Assembly: GCA_951799445.1 (NCBI GenBank)
Contig: OX637288.1
Location: forward strand, 6,884,501-6,948,500
Origin: Pseudisothecium myosuroides
Lineage: Eukaryota; Streptophyta; Bryopsida; Hypnales; Lembophyllaceae
Direction: 5' to 3'
DNA: 64,000 nucleotides
In this document: positions 34,601 through 44,358 of the stretch, in pieces
How the letters are laid out: each line of letters opens with the position of its first letter
Numbering within the stretch: position 1 is the first letter of the stretch
Notes under the pieces: model-generated
The model's input: only the letters and a program-made list of their open reading frames with translations
What the model was told of the DNA's origin: nothing
Database searches by the model: none
Made by a program: the position numbers and the translations under genes

Positions 34601-37600
34601 TGTTGAGAGATGGATCAAGATAGAGGAGAGATTCATGGCAGGTCTCCTTCCCGACGCGGCGGGGCTGGTCGATGTATCGGGGAGTACGGATCGCAAACCG
34701 TTGGCGGCAAACGACTTCAAGCCCCTTTACGGACTTAGACCGGAGGACATCAATTTCCTTGCCGATCAAGTCGAAGCCCAGGTTATTAGCATGAAGACCT
34801 CCGTCGCAAAGTCGAAATCACAGAGAGGTGGAAAACGCATCATCTCTCTTGCAGACGCCGGCGCCAAAATTCGGTTGGTCAGGGCGATGAAGAACGAACT
34901 CTTGTCACACTACAAGGGTCATCTGCTGCCGGCGAGGAGGGTGGAGTACGAGCCTTACCCGGACTCTTTGTGGGTCGAGTTTGCGACGGAAAGGAACATT
35001 CAGCACGAGGATGTGGAGATGTGGGTCAACAAGGCAATGGAAACCCCTGCTGGAAAGAAGTGGTTGCAGGATCGGACGAAAAATCTCAACAGGACGTTCG
35101 ACCCAGCTGACCTTCCGCAGTCGGTGATCCAAATGTGGGAGTCGTACTTCAAGCTGACGGCGGAGGAAGAATCGGTGCAGGCAAATGCACGTGGTTTTTC
35201 AGAGCACTATCTCTGTAAAACCATGGAGGAAAGCAGCTGGGACATCAGCGCCACCTTGGCGGCAGGGGACGTCATAGCGTGGAGGGGAAAGAAGAAGCAG
35301 CACCTCTACATCTGGTTCATGTTCGAGTCAACGTCCTGCGGGTGTCGCGCCAAAATTCTTGAAGAGCGGAAGTTGAAGAGACTCTTTGACGCTCTGGAGT
35401 ACTATGATCCGCAGGACCAGACAATCGTAGCCCGCTCTGCCGCCGTTCTCCTCACAGATGCCGAAGGGTTCCACATGATTGTGGCTCACATAGAGAAACG
35501 AAGGATGGAAGTGAAAGCTAGGTTGTGGGACTGGCACGTTGTGAACTACATGGCAGGGCCCGAAGACTTCTTCCCTCAAGCTCCGGCCGGAGACGGGTAC
35601 AATGTCTTTGTTGTCTTCATTTTTGGGCACAGCAAAGAGCACGAGCGGCGGACTTGCTTCAAAAGCTTCTTCCCGGGATTGGACCGCCTGACTCAGGTGT
35701 ACAAGGCGGAAGATATGCCGGACGACTACCCTTACTGGCGTCGGCAGCAGATGCCGTATCTGAAGATCAGCAGTGCGTTGATTCTATTCGAAGGACTAGC
35801 TTGCAGCGACTATGTCTTTGTGAATGTCAACGGGGGTCCGGAGTTCACATATCTGGGCTTGGTATGCACTACAACGATTGTCTTTTCTTTTGTTCTTTTG
35901 ATAATCTCATTTCGATTTCGGGGATTTGAATGTCACTAATTTCCGGTTGTTGTGTTTCAGTATTTGGAAGGTGGTAAAGTGCTGGAAGTTGTCGATTCAG
36001 CGGAAGCGAAGACGTTAAGTCAGGTCTTCGCCAAGCAGATTTGAGACGACAAACATGCGCAGGCGGCACCCCTTCCTCTTCCGGAGGCCGGACACGAGGA
36101 CGAGGAAGTTGAGAGTGATGATGACGATGCTGTACTCGAAGACATCACCCAACACAGACCGGGTTCAGGAACAAGGTCGGTTGAGCACCCTAAGGTTAGT
36201 GTGCATTATTTGCTGAACCATCGTGATATCTCCGGACGTTGGGCAGCGTATATCTCTCGCATGCTAATCTGGGAGGGCAAACTGAGCTCAATTGTGGTGG
36301 GATATTGCCTTTCTCGCAGGCGAAATCTCCGACTCCCTCCCCCCGGCGAGAGCAGCTGATGGATGCGCCAAGTGGAGCAGAGGATGCAGACGATGTTCCC
36401 GAAGTTCATTCGGCGCAGGCGGAGCTGGCAGATCTGGCAGAGGAGCATGAGAGTACTCCAGAGCCGTCACCAGCTGAACGAATTGTAATTCCAATATCCA
36501 GCGGGTCGTCAGGCGAAGTGAATTCAGGTGTCCAATTAACGGACCCAAGGATATCCAAGAGGAAGCCGCTTAAGACGCCGGTCAAGGAACCCGACACCGC
36601 AATGGATACTGGGAGCACAAAGGCGGCCAAGCGAGCGCGGAAGACAGCACTCGAGAATCGGAAGGGGGGGTCCTCCAAGTGGACTCCAAGTAAGTCGTTG
36701 GTGCAGCGCAAACAGTCGCTAGCGAAGCTGACTGGGAGTCCCAATCCCGAAGCATCAGTCGTGGCAGAAGCGCTTCTGACTTGTGCCTTGGGACCGTTAC
36801 CATCGAGGCCTGTGAAGTCGACTCAGCCGCAACAGGAGGATGCGCAGGCATCTCGTGCTTCAGGAGCTGACAGACAGCTTCCGGACCTCGACTTATTAAC
36901 CCTGGAAGACACTCACCGACCAGCATCGGGGGATCCCACGATGACGAACGAGTCACTGGTCAAGAGCGGGGAGGATGCTGCCGACCTCAGCGAGGGGAGG
37001 AATGAGTCGAAGGGGGATGATGACCACCTCGGATCGGGGGATCCCACGACGGGCCATGCATTACCTGTGGAGACTGTGTTAGCTGTCTCTCGACGTGGTG
37101 CAGGGAGGGATGACCAAGGCCGAACACCGGGACCTGAAGGATCGGGGGATCCCATGATCGTTGAAGAGTCAGTGGTCTCAATTCATCATGGCGATCCGGC
37201 AGAGAGCGAGGGGGGTGAACATCAGGAAGGAGTGGTTGCATTGTCTTCGTCGGGGGATCCCACGACTGTGCGAGAGCGATTGCTCCCGCCGATGGGCATC
37301 ACGGTTGCTGTACTGAACGACACCCTTGTTGACTTGGTCCCCCTGAGTCCCAAACCTGTTCCTGGAAGGAAGAGTAAACCTGTCATAGGGCGGGCGAGGA
37401 TTGTCGACATTGCTTCACTGGCCTCCAGTGTTCCACTGGAGGTTGCAGGAGAGGTGGTTCCTGATGACGGTGAGTGCCATTCTGACGAAGTGCTAGAGGC
37501 CATACCTTACGAGGCCGAAGAAATAATGAAGTTCTGTCTTGTTGATTGTATGAGAGCATTTGGTCATTTACCGAGTCTAAACCACTATGGGAAGAAGCGT

Positions 37601-38742
37601 CTCGATAACAACAAGGATATTCATTTGGAATCCGTAAGGCGAGCGAACCGTTTCCTTTACAAGCCCGTCTTTAAATGGATATTTCAGGATGGTCCGCGTG
37701 CAGTGTATGATGGAGGGGATCCACCTGATGCAGACGAAGAGTGGGAGGCATTGGAAGGCGGCGTTAGAGGGAGGAGGGTGGTGGTGGCTTCGAGCGACGA
37801 CGACCTTGAGCCGGGATCTTTCAGTGGTGACCAGGGGGAAAGAGGACCAGTGAGCGCCGACGAGAGAGGAAAGGGGCAAATGCTCGTCGAGAGGAGAGGG
37901 GAAGGATCAGTGAGCGGTGGCGAGAGGGAAAGAGGACGATTGGGCGACGAAAGGAGGGCGGAAGGGTCGCCAGCTTGTAGCGTCCGAGCTCCCGCAGGTA
38001 ACATGCCTACATTATTGTCAATGTACATTCGAGATAACGAATCTTGAATTGGCCGGTCACTGACTCTGTGCTTCTCTTGTATTCTGCAGTTTTTCGAGTG
38101 CCTGCTGAACCGGTGGCGAAGTCGTCGAATCAGGTAGAAAAGCGGCGGTATTATGTGGTCTTCGACCTTAATGGAGTTCTTGTTCACAGGTCATTCAATG
38201 ATTTGAACAGACGCGTCGTAACACTTCGACCGAATGTTGGTCATTTACTTGACTTTGTGCACAGACATGCAAACATTGCATTCTGGAGCAGTATGACACC
38301 GGCAAATTTGACGAAGGTATTGAATCAAATGCTGCCGGGGACGTCTGTTAAGGCGAAGGACGTGCCTGTTCTCACGCAGGAAGATTGCACAAAGTCGTCC
38401 TACAGAGACCCCAATCACCCGGATAGGCCCTTCTTCCTCAAGGATCTAAATCATTTCGCCACTAAGCTGGGTTTGAGGTCAACCGAGAATGTTCTCCTCG
38501 TTGATGACGATCCACTTAAGAACCTCCTGAATGATTGTCATAGCGCCATTTTCCCCCACAAATTTGATGGGGACTGGAGGGACCAGTACCTTGTGGGGGT
38601 GCTCAGTCCTTGGCTCGGAGGTCTGTTTAAGTCACAGGAAGTTGTGCCGGCGTATGTCAAGAAGCATCCGCTCCACAATGGTCTGCCACCGGCGGTCCCG
38701 TTGACCAGACCGGGCTCTGACATTTTGAGGGCAGTAGTTTAG
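31638..38742 (+). CDS. Very long ParB/Srx-like plus FCP1/NIF-phosphatase gene with one in-frame stop
   Basis: Exons 31638-31690, 32720-34043, 34503-35861, 35961-36194, 36320-37997 and 38090-38742 join in frame with GT..AG junctions to 1,767 codons including the final stop. The start ACGATGGCA has a favourable context. Residues about 190-202 are a basic NLS-like stretch (PSPKKKTRKRK). HYYIIGGQHTVQAF (about 360-373), preceded by YRGIQAERLDSL, resembles the ParB/Srx (DGQHR-like) fold. The second large exon is unrecognised. Exon 5 is acidic and has TGA at 36042-36044 (codon 940), after which the frame stays open. Exon 6 is low-complexity, with a 36-residue repeat beginning SGDPT. Exon 7 is a NIF/FCP1 HAD domain: FDLNGVLVHR near 1574-1583 and LLVDDDPLKN near 1685-1694. 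Either the gene is a fresh pseudogene or it makes a 939-residue ParB-like protein, with the NIF part expressed otherwise. Confidence 0.8.
31951..32620. repeat. Palindrome cluster in the first coding intron of the ParB-like gene (8 copies)
   Basis: Copies start at 31951, 31995 (weak), 32069, 32159, 32255, 32347, 32520 and 32605. Exact TCGTGGGATCCCACGA occurs at 31951, 32347 and 32605. All lie in the intron 31691-32719. Open frames over this region on the minus strand are repeat by-products. Confidence 0.92.
34110..34427. repeat. Palindrome cluster in the second coding intron (5 copies)
   Basis: Copies start at 34110 (TCGTGGGATCTCCCGA), 34183, 34239, 34355 (TCGTGATATCTCACGA) and 34412. They fill much of the intron 34044-34502. 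Confidence 0.92.
36221..36236. repeat. Single palindrome in a short intron of the ParB-like gene
   Basis: TCGTGATATCTCCGGA within the intron 36195-36319; imperfect on the right arm. Confidence 0.75.
36926..37263 (+). repeat. Four in-frame palindromes in an exon, about 108 bp apart
   Basis: Copies at 36926, 37034, 37142 and 37248, type TCGGGGGATCCCACGA (the third has CATGA). Each is read as Ser-Gly-Asp-Pro, giving a repeat of about 36 residues. The sequence between copies is not conserved; only the palindrome is. Confidence 0.9.
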
Positions 38743-39906
38743 TTTTGGTTTCTCTTCCTTGACGGACTTCATCGTGATATCTCACGATCTCCTTTTGGCG
38801 TACATATTATTGCTTGTAGCTTAAAACTCTTGAACATACTGTAAATATTGTAAATGCATTTTCGAAATACTGGACATTCTTTGTTTGTAGGAGGCATTGA
38901 TTCTGCCTCGTAGTAAATGTGAAAATAAATTTTTTTCCTAAATGCCTTTGATTAAGATAATTATGAGTTTGAAGGGATCACCTCGACCTTGACTATTAAT
39001 CCGCGTGCATGCACATCTAGAGATCTAATGGTATACCGTGGAAGTGGATTCTATCGGTAGATCGGACTGTTCTGGGCATTTATCCTTGTCTTTTAAATCT
39101 AATGTGAATGCATTTCCGGAGCATGACCCTCACTTAGAATTGTTTTCTTACTCTTGGTTTGCAGCTTTAATCTAAATTTGGTTCTGAAATTGTTTATCAT
39201 ATTACTCGGAAGAGTGGAATTTTTTGAACACTTCACTAGATTTTAACACTGGGCGTCATCATCTTGCGCGGCAAGCTTCATCAGGAGATCGCACGATACA
39301 ACGTGACGTGTGAACTTTGAAATGTTGTTTCCGTCCTTGTATTGTCTTGTGTTTTTGTACTTGTGGATGACAGTGAAGTTGTAGTTGTGCTTCTACTGTT
39401 TGTTTGGGAGTTCTCCTGCAGTTCCGGTTTGCTGAAGTACGGATTTGAAATTGATAATTTTGTCCTCTGTCTTCGGCTTGATCGGAAGATCTCACGATCA
39501 TTTTCCCTTGCATCGAATTATTAGTCTTAGGCGGATTATGTAATGTCCATTTTTGTTGCTTCAATCGAATGCAATTGAATTTCTGCTGCGTAACTTCCTT
39601 TGCTTGAGTATTTTCGGTCTTCTAGTATGTCACCCTAAACCTTTTTTTGTATTTGACGCGAATTCTAAATCTGCATCCCTTGTTAGTGCTGTATTCTGGG
39701 CTGCAGTGACACCGTAGAAGTATTGCTAATTTCCTTGCACTATGCAGCAAATAAGACATTCAGTCGCTGTTCTTCAAATAACTACCCATGCGTATTTTCA
39801 ATTAGCGGTTCTGTTGTATTGCATATTGGTCGGGGGATCTCACGATCAATTGACGTCGTTTCTGTATGTACATGTCTGCGTACTGAGGCTTACTTGGTCT
39901 TTGCAG
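38743..39906. other. Region between the two NIF-like genes, with palindromes
   Basis: Contains palindromes at 38772 (TCGTGATATCTCACGA), 39281, 39482 and 39830. Its start should be the 3' UTR of the long gene. No clear exon is seen, though leader exons of the second NIF-like gene may lie here. Confidence 0.5.
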
Positions 39907-40389
39907 AAGGCGATGCTCTTAGTACTAACAGGGGATCTCTGCGTGAAGGGCGGTGTGGCGGATCTCCCACAGAATATCGAAATTCGGCCCGGCTTCCGTG
40001 GTCTTCTCCGACATTTCGTTCATGAAACTCACTGTGGTTTGTGGTCCGCAATGCAACCTTCAACACTGGCCGCTCTTCTTCGACGTATTCTACCGCCGGA
40101 AATTCTGTCAAGGTTTCTATTTTTTGCCGGGTCTGACAATCCACGGAAGAACCAGGTGTATCCCCATCGTCGTGCAATACTGAAGACTGTCTTGAACATT
40201 CCTCGGACGCGCAGGGTACTCTTGAATAACAGTGTTGTAATGCTTGTTCTAGATCCTCTTTATGGGGAACGTCCGCACTTGCTTCGACCGGCGTTGCATG
40301 TGAGGGATGATGTAGGTCCTGTAGAGTTAGATCGTCCGCACATTATAGCACCGCCTTTTGATTGGTCTTGGGCCCCAAAAAACATGTAG
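39907..40389 (+). pseudogene. Second NIF/FCP1-like domain copy, catalytic residues lost
   Basis: Follows a consensus acceptor (TCTTTGCAG ending at 39906), with an ATG at 39913. It aligns by eye to the NIF domain of the preceding gene: IEIRPGFRGLLRHFVHET matches its TLRPNVGHLLDFVHRH, and GLWSAMQPSTLAALLRRILP matches AFWSSMTPANLTKVLNQMLP. The DLNGV catalytic motif is replaced by LVLTGDLCV, and the VDDDPLKN motif by NNSVVMLVLDPL. It therefore cannot be an active HAD phosphatase. It ends APKNM and TAG. It could be a decayed duplicate, or a pseudophosphatase that is still expressed; the open frame favours some constraint. Confidence 0.65.
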
Positions 40390-40845
40390 TTGGAAGTGGA
40401 CTAGCTGGGTTATATATCACCTGTTTGTTGCATCCAAATGATTATATAAGTGGCGAATCCACCTTTTCTATCTGACTGTGATTACACCTTACCAAATGTC
40501 TGTAATTGCATTATGTTGCTTCATCCATTCTTTTGTGTTATGTGATACTTTGGGAAGTATCTTCTGAGCTCTCCCGATCTGTGATGTCGCATATTAATGC
40601 AACCCCGGATACAAATGTACCGCTTACAGCAAATGTCGGAGTTGACATCATCTCAAATTCATTGATTTGTTCGAACACTCTATCCCGAAGGAGTATATTT
40701 CCTTGCACCGGGAAATCTCCAGACCACTTAGCATCCCAAAGCGATTTAAATCTCCTTTGAACGGCATTACGGACTCATTGTACATACCATCGGGAAGATC
40801 TCCCGATGGACAGGACCTTCACAAAGTCCAGAATTCCCCGTAAAT
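40390..40845. other. Right subterminal region of the giant element
   Basis: Non-coding. Holds one palindrome close to the right end (40790-40806, TCGGGAAGATCTCCCGA) and the words TCCAGAATT and TTCCAG, which echo the terminal repeat. Confidence 0.6.
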
Positions 40846-40869
40846 TCCAGAAGTAGTTAAATATGGCAT
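40846..40869 (-). repeat. Right terminal inverted repeat of the giant element
   Basis: 24 bp, the exact reverse complement of 15347-15370, followed by AAGG (40870-40873) and then host minisatellite. Confidence 0.92.
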
Positions 40870-41745
40870 AAGGTAGAATTTAGAGTTAGAAGTAGAAGTT
40901 GAAACTTAGAGTTAAATTTAGAGGTTAAAAACTAGGATTAATTTAGAAGCGTAATTTTAGAATTTTAAACCCTAAAGTTAAAACTAGAAGTAAAAAAATA
41001 GAATTAAACTTAGGAGTTAGAATTTTAGAATAGAAATTAAAATTAGGAGTTAAAACGTTGGAATTAAATTTAGAAGTTAGAAGCTAAAGTAAAATTTAGA
41101 AGGTAAAAATTTAGAAGCTAATTTAAAAGTTTAATTTCAGAAGTTAAATCCTAAAGTCAAAACAAGAGTTAGGATTAGAAGTTAGATTTTTGAGTAAATT
41201 GTAGAGGGGAGAAACTTAAAAGTTAATTTAGAAGTCTGACTTTAGACATTAAATTTGGAGGTTAAATCTCAAAGTTAAAATCTAGAGTTAAATTGAGAAG
41301 GTAGAATCTAGAGTCAAAGTAGAAGTTAAAACTTAGGGTTAAAATTAGAGGTTAAGATATAGAGTTAGTTTAGAAGCGAAAATGTAGGGTTAGAATTTAA
41401 AACATAGATTTAAATTTAGACGTTAAAATTTAGAGTCAAAGGTAGAAGTCAAAAGCTCAGGCTAAGATTAGGAGTTAAAAATCAGAGTAGAAATTAGAAG
41501 TTATAAGTAGAGTTAAGTTTAGAAGTTGAATTTTAGAGTAAAAAAATTAAAAGTAGAAGTTAAAAGCATAGAATCAAATTTAGAGGTTAAATCTTAGAGT
41601 TAATTTTAGAAGTTAGAATTTAGAGTTAATTTGGAAGTAAAAACATAGAGTTAACTTTAGATGTAGAAACTTAGAATTAAAACTTAAAGAATAAAACCTA
41701 GAATTCTATCGGAAGATAAAAGGTAGAAGGTAGTCTTAGGGGTTT
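40870..41745. repeat. AT-rich minisatellite, main part (insertion site of the giant element)
   Basis: About 870 bp of degenerate short units mixing TTTAGAGTTA, TTAGAAGTTAAA, AAATTTAGAAG and variants. It continues the tract at 15241-15346 that was split by the element. The unit AGAAGTTAAAT also resembles part of the terminal repeat (AGAAGTAGTTAAAT). Confidence 0.85.
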
Positions 41746-42929
41746 ATGGAACATAGGGGCCCCGTTTCAATTAGGTAGGGTCGTGAAAAATGTCACCAAC
41801 TACCCTTGACATAGGATAGATAGTTAGGACGATAGAATTTCACCCTTAGATCCCCGTGACCCTGATAATTGACACCTAGCTTGGAAATCACATCACTCAC
41901 ATGTCTAGACATTTCTTTTGCCATCCACGAAATTTAGGAAACATTAGCAAGATCCATTGCTTGGAAGGCACAGTGGACCACGCTCGCAACATCCCCTTAA
42001 ATCAAAAGTAGATAAAAGCTACGAACCTGGTCGTGTTTGCTTCATTACCAAGGATGGATAATAAAGCGCCTACAATAGAATAGTTGATTTATTATAATTG
42101 AAAACCTCAACACATCCCTTTTTTGCAATATATTCTAGGACATAATTTTGTGGATAGAAAATAAATATGTTGAGGTTTTAGTTTATAATAAATCAGCTGT
42201 AGTGAAAATTTAAAAACTAAAAATTGCCCATTTTTGAGAACTTGATGGTGATGAGATTTTACCAAAAGAATGACATCAAAACCATCTTCAATATTCTCAA
42301 GTGTGCGCTAGGGAGCCCTCTTCTCACAAACATAGAAGACATAAAATAATGTATTTTTAAATGACCCTTGGTAGAAATATTTCCATCTATTGTGGGAATA
42401 GACCACAAAAATCTGAGCTCTAAATCATTAATTTAAAGCACTCAATAGCATTCAATCCTTCTAAATCTATAAGTGTGACAAATCATCACAATTGAATTTT
42501 AAATATAAAATGATTTTTTAAAATTTCTAAAAAATAAGGGATACAATTACAATCAACACATCTACAAAAGAAAAAAAAATTCAAGTTCATCGGATTCATG
42601 CTTCAAAAGTTATAGTGGAGGATAGCCACAATTGTGCAAAACGTTGCCAAAAACAATTGGCATTAGAATGAAAAGGTGGCCACAAGACGGCCGTTTTAGG
42701 ATTGTTTCCCAAGTTTTTAATCAACACAATGTTGATTAGAATATTATATAAATATAAAAATTAAGTAATTAATATAAAATATATATATAATAATAATATC
42801 TGACGTGGTAGTTTCTTGGCCAAATGAGATTTTTGACTTTTGTAATTTTGGATTCATTTTAACATTAAGTTTTTTTTTTTTTTTTTCATTATTTAATTCT
42901 TTAACTTTCTTGACTATGCTTTCTCTAAA
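41746..42929. other. AT-rich stretch, only a small hairpin seen
   Basis: No gene recognised. At about 42083-42196, GATTTATTATAATTGAAAAC..CTCAACA and TGTTGAGGTTTTAG..TTATAATAAATC pair as a hairpin element of about 114 bp. Confidence 0.5.
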
Positions 42930-44354
42930 AAATTAAAAATGCTCAAAAAGTGCCATTTTGAGCACAAGTATCAAATTTCGGAAAAAAAAACAACAAATTA
43001 ACTGTAGGATCTTGTATTACGTTGGTTTGAAAAGACATGGAAAAAATTTCAGAATTTTCCACCATTTGGATTGCAAAATATTAGTGTTTGAATTGACAAA
43101 AATCCTTTTGGGGGCCCTGCAAAAAGCGGGGCAGTTGCACTTCACAAGGTCACATTTGTATGAAAAAAATATCCAAAATGGTAGTTACTCTTTGGATTCA
43201 TTCTTCAAGGCAAGTTTCCTACATGTTTGAAAAAATTTAGATCATTTGAAATTGTAAAACACATAGAAAAAAAATAGTATGTAGAAAAAAGTAGAAAATG
43301 GTTCAAACTGCTAAATTGTTAAGAAGTTAAATATGGAATTGAAAAATGCCAATTCCAATGGCTGTAATGTTGTAACAAACAATCTACATCCTACAATTTT
43401 ATTTTTTTCCAAAAATATTGAAAATTGAGTGAAATAAACGACTTCAAAATTTATTTTAGAGTAGAGAATTCATGAATGCCCGCAAACTAAAATTCCTCTT
43501 AACTTTTGACTCATTGATTGAAACAAAATGATTCAAAGCTTTCCACATATATATAAATATAAAAAACCAATTTCATATTTTTATTTTTGAAAAATATGAT
43601 TTTTTTTAATCTACTCGGACTGTCCGGATGAAAAAAAAGTACTCCCTCCATCCCTAAATGATCTTCTTGTTGCAGTCTAAAACTTGTGAATTGGTCAAAT
43701 TTGACTTTTGATTGCTATTGGGGACCAACACAACAACTTTGAGTAGTAGTTCTCCCTCCAACCATGAAATCATCAATCAAAAGACAAATTAAATAATTAA
43801 AAGGGTCAATCGACATTATTCATTCTTATTTTTTGCATCTCTTCGAATATTGTCCGATTGAAGGAGACGAAGCTTTGGGAGGCGGAACAAACGTCCACAC
43901 ATGGTCTTAGGTCCATACTAAATGCCTACAAAATGATGACCTCACACTCAACAATTAAGTGCCTATTGGTGCTCTTTGAAAATGCTCAAAAAATTATAGT
44001 TTTTAATACTCCTAAACTGCATTGTAAAAAGGGCTTCGAAACTCAAAATTCTAAGGAACTAAGGAGAACTCTAAATCCTATTCATAGTGCAAAGTGGATT
44101 TTAAAAATGTTATTTTTAGCCTTAATCCGAAACATTTTGTCCAACAGGAAGATCATTTTGGGACGGAGGTAGTAACATATTAGGCCATAAATTTTGACTC
44201 ATATTTTCAAATGTCATAAAATTTGTTCACATAAAAGATATTCCTTGTCCACAACTTCTATTAAAGTTTGGGCCTAAAATATGCAAATTTCTAGTCACAT
44301 GTATCTGCCCAAAATTGCTATGTTGCTAAAAATAGTAGACTGGTCCTTTAGGGG
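42930..44354. mobile_element. Family B repeat copy 2, interrupted by a nested element
   Basis: The right end GGTCCTTTAGGGG is followed by TTAA (44355-44358). The interior has TTAACTGTAGGATCTTG and GGAAAAAATTTCAGAATTTT as in copy 1. The left end is unclear. It was split by the Stowaway-like element at 43642-44172. Confidence 0.6.
43642..44172. mobile_element. 531-bp Stowaway/mariner-like non-autonomous element
   Basis: Ends CTCCCTCCATCCCTAAATGA and the inverted partner with GATCATTTTGGGACGGAGGTAG, flanked by TA on both sides. An open frame of about 100 codons runs inside but is not a transposase. Confidence 0.8.
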
Positions 44355-44358
44355 TTAA

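Larger units (their letters stand above)
15347..40869. mobile_element. Giant 25.5-kb TIR DNA transposon with two outward genes and an internal satellite
   Basis: Bounded by perfect 24-bp inverted repeats (15347-15370 and 40846-40869, containing GCCATATTTAACTACTTCTG) and a 4-bp direct repeat AAGG at 15343-15346 and 40870-40873. The length is 25,523 bp. It carries a DUF7869-type transposase-like gene (minus, 16822-20205), a long ParB-like/NIF gene (plus, 31638-38742) and a second NIF-like copy (39907-40389). It also holds a satellite array (23330-28895), telomere-like repeats, and several younger miniature elements. About 39 copies of a 16-bp palindrome occur inside it and none was seen outside. 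The termini, target duplication and split host repeat make it a real insertion. I cannot assign it to a named superfamily with confidence. Confidence 0.9.

Noticed and set aside
16822..40389. LTR retrotransposon
   Set aside because: No long direct terminal repeats, primer-binding site, reverse transcriptase or integrase motifs are seen.
15347..40869. Giant-virus or other viral insertion
   Set aside because: ParB-like and phosphatase genes made this worth considering, but the region has inverted ends, a target duplication, spliced genes and a transposase-like gene, and no capsid, polymerase or packaging gene.
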